A stretch of 5,686 bases of DNA from Gemmataceae bacterium. GTDB taxonomy: Bacteria > Planctomycetota > Planctomycetia > Gemmatales > Gemmataceae. Position 1 is the stretch's first letter; the number at the start of each line of letters is the position of its first letter. The position numbers and the translations under genes were made by a program. Location: assembly GCA_026418875.1 (NCBI GenBank), contig JAOAAM010000519.1, positions 1 through 5,686 of the forward strand, given 5' to 3'. The notes below the pieces were generated by a model, which searched no databases, was not told where the DNA came from, and was given only the letters and a program-made list of their open reading frames with translations. This document shows, in pieces, positions 1 through 4,903 of the stretch.

Positions 1-1405
1 GCGCTTCCACGGCGCTGATCGCGACGCAATCCAGCTCGTCACGCGAAACATAGTCCTGAGGGGATTGCTCCAGGGTTTTTCGCAAGAACGCGCAAGCATG
101 CTGAACCATCGGCCAAGTCGGTGATCCGCCGACCGCCAACACACCCTGCACAATCCACGCTGCCGCCAGTGTTGGTTGTGCCGACCGCCAATGGCCCTCG
201 GCCGTTTGAGCGCGGGCGAGGTAATCGACTGCTCGATCAATCGCGGGTTGGCCCAAGATCATCCCGTACCTTCCCAGGCACTCCAAAACCAACCCCGTGC
301 ATTCCGCGGGCGACCAAGTTCCGTCGGGTGTCTGGCGAGCCAACAACTCTTCCAACGCCGGCTCGAGCAGCAAGGCACGATCATCCGCGAGTGGGGTGGG
401 CCGGGCCGCCACGGCCATCAACAGTCGCGCCAGGCGATCCGCCGGAGCGTTCGCTGAGGCTACCGTTTGAGACAAACGTTGCCAGAGCCAAGCATCGGCG
501 GCCATCAACGCGGGATGGTCCTGAGGAAGTCCCGCCTCAATGAGCGAGAGGAACGAGTCGATGGTATCGTCGACGGCAAGCTGGTCGGACAGGGAATTGG
601 TCAACGCCCCCGGCTCACGCTCCGCGGTGGTCAGTTCGTTCAGCAGACGGCGGCGAAGGGAGCCATCGGCGTCGTCCGAGATCGCATGCAGAGCCAATAC
701 GGGCAGGGCGGAGCCGATGGGCTTCCGATGATCTGAGCGTAGCCAGTCCATCAATTCCCGCCGAGCTTGCCGCAACCTTGGCCCCCCCGAGCCAAACCAA
801 CGCGGGGTTGAGTCAACTCGCCGCCAATCACGAACCACGTGGTTCAAGATGGCGTCGCGTGGGTTGGCCTCCGCAGGAACAACCGAGGCGAGGACGGCGG
901 CCGAAAGTTGCTCGTCGGTCGAGGCGAACTCGCGAATGTCTCCGACAACCCAACGTGGCATCTGCCCCGTGCCCCGCAACAGCAGTCCCGCTCGGCTCGA
1001 TAGGGAGATGGGGCCGTGACCCACCAGCCATTCCCGGGTTGGCCGCAAGACATCGTCGCTCACTTGATGCAGAACCAGGGCCAAGTACGCGATGACCGTG
1101 GTCTCGGGCGTGCCCCAGCCGCCCTTCCGATGACGAAAGTTCAGCAACTGGCGAATGCGAGTGGTTACCTCGCTTGGCAAGCAGCCAGGGACGTAAGCCG
1201 CGGCGATCAACCATTCTGCCAAGGCCATGCTGGCAGCAGTCTCGGGATCAAGCCAGGAGCCGTCGGCCCGTTGCCGGGAGATTAACTCCTGCCGCCAACA
1301 TCCGACACGTGACCCGAGCGACTCCCACGGCGTCGGCCCGAGCCAATTCGTCGGTGCGGGGGATTCCACGCGAAACATGTCAATTTCAAGAAAGGCTTGC
1401 GTCAT
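1..1405 (-). CDS. Squalene-hopene cyclase-like protein lacking DXDD (3' end cut by window)
   Basis: An uninterrupted minus-strand frame of 468 codons runs from an ATG at 1405 off the left edge. It shows repeats of the terpene-cyclase alpha/alpha-barrel (QW) type: Q45-W51 (QRADGSW), a weaker R91-W97 (ending KGGW), Q358-W364 (QTPDGTW) and Q400-W406 (QTAEGHW). By eye and from memory of the family, residues 40-160 match the N-terminal half of squalene-hopene cyclase, residues 277-300 its PVWDT-to-AGLP region, and residues 366-420 the stretch around VLECLG and RAVDYL. Where cyclases carry catalytic DXDD, this protein has A320-P-A-D323, and the preceding segment of about 20 residues and the loop between the last two QW motifs are shortened. 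The cyclase FGRWG stretch after the last QW motif is also absent. No signal peptide is visible. The start is uncertain: no clear Shine-Dalgarno, and M10 (codon at 1378) is an alternative. The fold call is fairly sure; enzymatic activity is doubtful. It could be a non-catalytic paralogue or a cyclase with different chemistry. Confidence 0.8.
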   Translation of the reverse strand, partial: MTQAFLEIDMFRVESPAPTNWLGPTPWESLGSRVGCWRQELISRQRADGSWLDPETAASMALAEWLIAAAYVPGCLPSEVTTRIRQLLNFRHRKGGWGTPETTVIAYLALVLHQVSDDVLRPTREWLVGHGPISLSSRAGLLLRGTGQMPRWVVGDIREFASTDEQLSAAVLASVVPAEANPRDAILNHVVRDWRRVDSTPRWFGSGGPRLRQARRELMDWLRSDHRKPIGSALPVLALHAISDDADGSLRRRLLNELTTAEREPGALTNSLSDQLAVDDTIDSFLSLIEAGLPQDHPALMAADAWLWQRLSQTVASANAPADRLARLLMAVAARPTPLADDRALLLEPALEELLARQTPDGTWSPAECTGLVLECLGRYGMILGQPAIDRAVDYLARAQTAEGHWRSAQPTLAAAWIVQGVLAVGGSPTWPMVQHACAFLRKTLEQSPQDYVSRDELDCVAISAVEA

Positions 1406-1460
1406 GGGACACGCCGAATTTGTCCATCGATCCAACTGCCGTATTGGCCGTCGCGGGGCG

Positions 1461-1490
1461 AGTGTACCCTGCCCCAGTTCCGGCCATCAA
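1461..1490 (-). promoter_or_regulatory. Possible sigma70-like promoter for the cyclase-like gene
   Basis: Read on the minus strand, TTGATG (1490-1485) and TACACT (1466-1461) are separated by 18 bases. Each matches the sigma70 consensus at four of six positions. Transcription would begin near 1454, giving a leader of about 50 nt before the ATG at 1405. This is a consensus match only, in the divergent gap shared with the HEAT-like gene. On the plus strand the gap also has a lone TACACT at 1535-1540 without a convincing -35 box, so a promoter for the rightward operon cannot be placed. Confidence 0.25.
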
Positions 1491-1572
1491 GTTCAACCCC
1501 GGAAGGACCACGGCACGGTTCGCTCGGCAATCCATACACTGTGACGAAGAGAAAGCTCGGGGAGAGATTCAC

Positions 1573-2715
1573 ATGCGGCACAGGATCGACCAACGGGTAT
1601 GGATTTGTTGCTGGCTCCTCTTTCTCCCAAGAGGGATGCCCGCAGGCGAGATCGAATCCGCGTTGGAAGCGATCAAAGCCGTGGGCCGGGAGGGAGCCGG
1701 GAATGAACAAGCAAGCCGCCATTGGCGCGAAATCGTGAACGCTGGTCCGAAAGCACTGCTGCCCATCTTCCAGGCGTTTCAGGGTGCCGATTCCACGACG
1801 GCGAATTGGCTGCGCCTTGCCGTGGAGGCCATCCTCGAGCGGGAGACCCAAGCTGGTCGCCCCGTGGAGAAGAGCTTGTTCGAGTCCGTGGCCACCGATC
1901 GTTCCCGGCCCGCTGCCGCTCGGGACCTCGCTTTCGAGGTCTTGGATCAACTCGACCCGACCGCTCGAGAGCGACTGCTCCCCGGCATGCTCAACGACCC
2001 CAGTGCCCGGATCCGCCGCGAGGCCATTGATTGGGCATTGCGAGCTATGCCGAGCGCCGATCGGCTCGCAGAGCTTTTCACCATGGCACGAGACATCGAT
2101 CAGGTAGAGCGAATCGCCAAAGAACTGAAAGGGCTCGGTCGAGAACCGGACGTGATTCAACACCTGGGACTGATCACCCGCTGGCAGATCGCAGGGCCGT
2201 TTGACAACTCCGGCTTGAAGGGCTTCTCGCAACCGTTGCCGGCGGAGGTCACCTGGCGCGATTACGCCACGGGGCATGATCGTGCGGTCGTCAACCTGTA
2301 TCGGGCCTTCAACCTCAAACGGGGAGTTGACCCCGAAACGAAGACGAAGGCGGCGATTTATGCTCTGGTTCGCACCGAGGTGGAATCCCCCACGGAACAA
2401 CCGGTGCAGATCCGAGCGGCGACACCGAATGCAATCCGCATCTGGCTCAATGGGCAGGAAGTGTTCGCGCGAGAGGAATATCACCACGGAATGAAGATGG
2501 ATCAGCACGTCGGCCGGGGCGTGCTTCGGGCGGGTCGGAACGAAATCCTGGCCAAGATCTGTCAAGATGACCGGACTTATGAGTGGACTTTGGATTGGCA
2601 ATTTCAGATGCGGCTTTGCGATGAGATCGGCGGTGCGATTCGAGTCAGGGTGCTGACCGCGCCCGAAGCGGAGCCGGACAAACCCGAAGCCACCAAGAAG
2701 GAGCCGATGCGATGA
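1573..2715 (+). CDS. Secreted HEAT-like repeat protein with C-terminal beta-sandwich-like region
   Basis: The product is 380 aa. The ATG at 1573 is chosen because GGGGAGAG (1559-1566) lies six bases upstream and because it begins a signal peptide: basic start (MRHR), hydrophobic core around residues 9-18, likely cleavage after A24 (GMPA). Residues 26-195 are predicted helical and rich in HEAT-like pairs, for example LLPGMLNDPSARIRREAIDW. Residues 204-212 read WQIAGPFDN, a module I associate with large planctomycete secreted proteins. Residues 288-296 (IRIWLNGQE) and 319-329 (RAGRNEILAKI) resemble the beta-sandwich found in carbohydrate-binding or glycosidase accessory domains, where an 'NG' turn is followed by 'aGrNeilaK'. 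The tail (about 362-380) is charged and Pro/Glu/Lys rich. No catalytic motif was recognised. The stop overlaps the next start as ATGA, so it is the first gene of a coupled pair. Likely a periplasmic or surface scaffold or ligand-binding protein; the exact function is unknown. Confidence 0.88.
   Translation: MRHRIDQRVWICCWLLFLPRGMPAGEIESALEAIKAVGREGAGNEQASRHWREIVNAGPKALLPIFQAFQGADSTTANWLRLAVEAILERETQAGRPVEKSLFESVATDRSRPAAARDLAFEVLDQLDPTARERLLPGMLNDPSARIRREAIDWALRAMPSADRLAELFTMARDIDQVERIAKELKGLGREPDVIQHLGLITRWQIAGPFDNSGLKGFSQPLPAEVTWRDYATGHDRAVVNLYRAFNLKRGVDPETKTKAAIYALVRTEVESPTEQPVQIRAATPNAIRIWLNGQEVFAREEYHHGMKMDQHVGRGVLRAGRNEILAKICQDDRTYEWTLDWQFQMRLCDEIGGAIRVRVLTAPEAEPDKPEATKKEPMR
2698..2715 (+). 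promoter_or_regulatory. Ribosome binding site and ATGA translational coupling
   Basis: AAGGAG at 2698-2703 lies eight bases before the ATG at 2712. That ATG shares ATGA (2712-2715) with the TGA stop of the upstream gene. The site fixes the start of the propeller gene. The four-base overlap suggests that ribosomes finishing the HEAT-like gene re-initiate on the propeller gene, so the two products would be made at linked rates. Confidence 0.8.
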
Positions 2716-3932
2716 TCCGAGGAGCCTTCCTCAGTTTGACGGTGTGGGTGTGGTGGTCGGCGGGATCGCTCGTGGCGGGCGATTGGCCGCAGTTCCGTGG
2801 ACCGAACGGTCGGGCTATCGCTGACGACGTCAGTGTGCCCACTCGTTGGAGTCTGACCCCAGACAAGCGGGAGAACATCCGGTGGGTGGCGGAACTTCCA
2901 GGACGGGGTTTGTCCAGTGTCGTCGTGGCGGATGGGCGTGTCTACGTCACCGCCTGTGATGGTCCTGATCAAACGAAACTCATCACCCTCTGTTTCGACG
3001 CCCGCAGCGGGAAGAAACTCTGGCAGCGGAGTATCCTCGCCACGGGCGGCACCAACTGCCATCCCAAGACCTGCATGGCTGCACCCACTCCCGTCACCGA
3101 TGGAAAGCACGTCTTCGCCCTGTTCGCCACCGCCGATCTGGTCGCGTATGATCGGGATGGCAATTTGCTGTGGTATCGCTCGCTCACGGGGGATTATCCC
3201 TCGATTACGAACCAAGTCGGCATGGCCTCCTCGCCGATCTTGGCTCAGGGGCGTGTGATCGTCCCGATGGATAATTCGGGAGAGTCGTTCCTGGCGGCCG
3301 TGGATGCTCAGACCGGAAAGAACGTTTGGCGAATCGATCGGCCACGCGACATCAACTGGGTGACTCCCCTGCTCCGCGGCGATGAGATCATTTTCCAAAA
3401 CCCCGAAGAGCTTGTCGCTTACGACGTGGCCAGCGGCGAGAGGCGTTGGAGCTTTGCCGAGGGGAGGCGAAGCGAAATCCCCTCGCCCATCCTCGGACCG
3501 GGTGGCGAAATCCTCAGCCCGGGGTCGGAGTTGATCGCAGTGGAGCCGAGCAAACCCGGCGAGACACCCCGGGTTCGTTGGAAGTCGAGTCGGCTGCGCG
3601 GGGCGGCCCATCCCACCCCGTTGGTTTATCGCAATCGGGTTTTCGCCCTGAACGGCAGCTTCGTCCTCCAGTGTGGCGATGCCACGACAGGGAAGCATGT
3701 TTGGGACCTTCGGTTAAAAGGCCCGATCTCGGCATCGCCGGTCGCTGCCAACGGCCGGGTGTACGTCGTCAATGAACAGGGGCAGACGTTCGTCATTCGC
3801 TTCGATGACAAGGAGGGTAGTATTGAAGCGACGAACCACGTGAACGAGGAGATCCTGGCCACCCCGGCTATCGCCGATGGGGCGATCTTCCTTCGATCCG
3901 ACAAGAAGTTGATCTGCATCCGTGGCGATTGA
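2712..3932 (+). CDS. Secreted PQQ-type beta-propeller protein (BamB/quinoprotein-like)
   Basis: The product is 406 aa. A signal peptide covers residues 1-23 (hydrophobic FLSLTVWVWW, then SLVAG), and the mature protein starts DWPQFRGPNG (24-33), an opening typical of planctomycete PQQ-repeat proteins. Eight repeat units can be laid out: starts near 67 (LSSVVVADGRVYV), 123, 172, 217, 257, 300, 340 and 382. Several end in the blade motif 'D-x-x-x-G-x-x-x-W', for example DARSGKKLW (96-104), DAQTGKNVW (198-206), DVASGERRW (238-246) and DATTGKHVW (323-331). This predicts a closed eight-bladed propeller. No quinoprotein dehydrogenase active site (vicinal Cys pair or catalytic Asp region) or haem domain was seen, so PQQ binding is not implied; the repeat probably serves protein or ligand binding outside the cytoplasm. 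It is the second gene of the coupled pair and is followed by a hairpin before a convergent gene. Confidence 0.93.
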   Translation: MIRGAFLSLTVWVWWSAGSLVAGDWPQFRGPNGRAIADDVSVPTRWSLTPDKRENIRWVAELPGRGLSSVVVADGRVYVTACDGPDQTKLITLCFDARSGKKLWQRSILATGGTNCHPKTCMAAPTPVTDGKHVFALFATADLVAYDRDGNLLWYRSLTGDYPSITNQVGMASSPILAQGRVIVPMDNSGESFLAAVDAQTGKNVWRIDRPRDINWVTPLLRGDEIIFQNPEELVAYDVASGERRWSFAEGRRSEIPSPILGPGGEILSPGSELIAVEPSKPGETPRVRWKSSRLRGAAHPTPLVYRNRVFALNGSFVLQCGDATTGKHVWDLRLKGPISASPVAANGRVYVVNEQGQTFVIRFDDKEGSIEATNHVNEEILATPAIADGAIFLRSDKKLICIRGD

Positions 3933-3969
3933 TCGAGGACGCGGAAGCAACCGAAGCCTATGAAGCGTG

Positions 3970-4021
3970 GCCGTGGGCATCGGCGGGCGTTGCACCGTGG
4001 AACGCCCCGGCCGATCACGGC
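3970..4021. terminator. Long imperfect hairpin between convergent genes
   Basis: The arms are, from the loop outwards: GGGCGTT (3985-3991) with AACGCCC (4001-4007), ATCGGC (3979-3984) with GCCGAT (4010-4015), and GCCGTG (3970-3975) with CACGGC (4016-4021). The loop is nine bases (3992-4000), with a two-base bulge on the right and a three-base bulge on the left, about 19 base pairs in all. It lies 37 bases past the propeller stop, and its right arm covers the stop codon of the DJ-1 gene (4015-4017). There is no T-tract on either side, so it is not a textbook intrinsic terminator. It may stop both converging transcripts or protect their 3' ends. Confidence 0.5.
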
Positions 4022-4596
4022 TCGACACGGGTTCCCAAGACTTCGAGGAAGCGCCGCAGCCAAGCGGGGTGGGCCGGCCACGCGGGAGCGGTGACGAGGT
4101 TTCCATCCACGTAGGCGGCGTCGATGGCCACTTCGGTGGCTTCCGCGCCCGAGTTGCACAATTCCGACAGAACAGCCGGATAAGCCGTGCACCCTTTTCC
4201 CCGAACGACGCCCGCCGCAGCCAGCAGTTGCGGACCGTGACAAATCGCCGCGATCGGCTTGCCTGCGTCAGCAAAGTGCTTGACCATGCGAATCACGTCT
4301 GGATTCCGACGCAGGTACTCCGGCGCTCGGCCGCCGGGAATCACGAGAGCGTCGTACAGTTCGGGTCGGATGTCGGCGAAGGTTGCATTCAACGTAAAGC
4401 GATGCCCCGGCTTCTCGCTATAAGTCTGGTGCCCCTCGAAGTCGTGGATTGCAGTCTGCACCCAATCGCCGCTCTTTTTGCCCGGGCACGCCGCATGTAC
4501 CTCGTGGCCCACCATTTGCAGGGCTTGGAACGGCACCATGACTTCGTAGTCTTCCACGAAATCACCGACGATCATCAGAATTTTTTTCGTGCCCAC
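4015..4596 (-). CDS. DJ-1/PfpI family protein, plant DJ-1D (glyoxalase III)-like
   Basis: The product is 193 aa, a single DJ-1/PfpI domain. The start is a GTG at 4596, supported by GAGGAG (4610-4605) eight bases upstream. The nucleophile elbow is AICHGPQLL with Cys119 followed by His120, and the partner glutamate is probably Glu15 in [12 protein letters not shown]. Further family signatures are [13 protein letters not shown] (83-95), TAYPA and [14 protein letters not shown] near the C terminus. An insert at about 40-64 ([23 protein letters not shown]) is absent from archaeal PfpI-type proteases of about 166 aa but, as I recall, is nearly identical in the plant DJ-1D domains. Those convert methylglyoxal or glyoxal to hydroxy acids without glutathione. 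Inferred role: cytoplasmic glyoxalase III or a related protein-repair hydrolase. Peptidase activity is less likely. No export signal. It stands alone, convergent with the propeller gene and divergent from the CAP gene. Confidence 0.93.
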   Translation of the reverse strand: MGTKKILMIVGDFVEDYEVMVPFQALQMVGHEVHAACPGKKSGDWVQTAIHDFEGHQTYSEKPGHRFTLNATFADIRPELYDALVIPGGRAPEYLRRNPDVIRMVKHFADAGKPIAAICHGPQLLAAAGVVRGKGCTAYPAVLSELCNSGAEATEVAIDAAYVDGNLVTAPAWPAHPAWLRRFLEVLGTRVEP

Positions 4597-4610
4597 GGTG
4601 GTTGCTCCTC
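4597..4610 (-). promoter_or_regulatory. Strong ribosome binding site selecting a GTG start
   Basis: On the minus strand GAGGAG (4610-4605) is followed by eight bases and then GTG (4596-4594), GGC, ACG, AAA. The next in-frame ATG codes for residue 8 (ATG at 4575), inside the first beta strand of the DJ-1 fold, and would delete conserved residues. The GTG is therefore the preferred start. Confidence 0.8.
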
Positions 4611-4707
4611 AGAGGCCGCTGTTTCGCACGGTTGGCCAAGGCCCGACGGGGCGGGGTGTCGGCGAGAATCGATTTTGCCGTGAATGCCGGTCTTTCCGAC
4701 GATTCGT

Positions 4708-4735
4708 TTGACACGCCCGGTTTTCGTTCTAGGGT
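4708..4735 (+). promoter_or_regulatory. Possible promoter for the CAP-domain gene
   Basis: TTGACA (4708-4713) is a perfect sigma70 -35 box. Sixteen bases later TAGGGT (4730-4735) matches the -10 consensus at only three of six positions. If used, the transcript would carry a leader of about 160 nt holding all three stem-loops before the ATG at 4904. An activator-dependent or other sigma promoter is equally possible. Confidence 0.25.
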
Positions 4736-4768
4736 TTGGTAACGACATCGCCCATTTGTCGTTCGCCC

Positions 4769-4789
4769 CGGCTGCTCCCCTCGCAGCCG
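4769..4789. repeat. Perfect inverted repeat 1 (7-bp stem, 7-nt loop)
   Basis: CGGCTGC (4769-4775) and GCAGCCG (4783-4789) flank the loop TCCCCTC. It is the first of three perfect small hairpins upstream of the CAP gene. Confidence 0.55.
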
Positions 4790-4808
4790 AGAATGCCCTC
4801 GCCGACAC

Positions 4809-4830
4809 CGGTTCCAGGACGCAGGAACCG
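4809..4830. repeat. Perfect inverted repeat 2 (7-bp stem, 8-nt loop)
   Basis: CGGTTCC (4809-4815) and GGAACCG (4824-4830) flank the loop AGGACGCA. The right-arm word GGAACC recurs at 4875-4880 inside the third hairpin. Confidence 0.55.
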
Positions 4831-4865
4831 CGGCTGGCTCGACACTGCACTGCTTTTTGCCCACA

Positions 4866-4885
4866 GACCGGCTCGGAACCCGGTC
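4866..4885. repeat. Perfect inverted repeat 3 (6-bp stem, 8-nt loop) just before the RBS
   Basis: GACCGG (4866-4871) and CCGGTC (4880-4885) flank the loop CTCGGAAC. It ends seven bases before the AAGGAG Shine-Dalgarno (4893-4898), close enough to affect ribosome access, and follows a T5 run (4855-4859... within CTGCTTTTTGCC). Confidence 0.5.
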
Positions 4886-4903
4886 CCCGATGAAGGAGTC
4901 GCC

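Larger units (their letters stand above)
4597..4903. other. 307-bp divergent intergenic region
   Basis: This gap separates the starts of the DJ-1 gene (leftward) and the CAP gene (rightward). I see no convincing gene in it. It contains an 8-bp palindrome TTGGCCAA (4632-4639), a perfect TTGACA on the plus strand (4708-4713), and three perfect stem-loops listed separately. No clear promoter for the DJ-1 gene was found. Confidence 0.7.

Noticed and set aside
563..577. AVDDT (residues 277-281) of the cyclase-like protein as a one-letter-altered DXDD motif
   Set aside because: What follows (LSLIEAGLPQDHPAL) fits the cyclase region after PVWDT better than the region after DVDDTA, and the true DXDD position falls about 43 residues later at APAD. 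The match is probably superficial, though I cannot exclude it without a profile alignment.
1174..1572. In-frame N-terminal extension of the HEAT-like protein back to an ATG at 1174
   Set aside because: It would overlap the cyclase-like coding region and bury the signal peptide. The strong Shine-Dalgarno at 1559-1566 supports the ATG at 1573.
1402..2601. A 399-codon open frame antisense to the HEAT-like gene
   Set aside because: It lies opposite a gene with a good RBS, signal peptide and recognisable modules. Its translation has no family motif. Long antisense frames are expected in GC-rich codon use.
2604..3698. A 364-codon open frame antisense to the propeller gene
   Set aside because: The plus strand carries eight clear propeller repeats; the antisense translation shows no domain and is a codon-usage shadow.
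2712..3932. The propeller protein as a PQQ-dependent alcohol or glucose dehydrogenase
   Set aside because: It is shorter than those enzymes, has no vicinal cysteine pair or haem domain, and its blades match BamB/PQQ-like structural repeats.
4632..4639. TTGGCCAA palindrome as an operator in the DJ-1 leader
   Set aside because: A single 8-bp palindrome in GC-rich DNA, without a second copy or flanking symmetry, is too weak to call.
4684..4893. A 69-codon plus-strand frame in the gap before the CAP gene
   Set aside because: No ribosome binding site, no recognisable domain, and it spans the hairpin cluster. Its stop falls just before the real RBS in a different frame.
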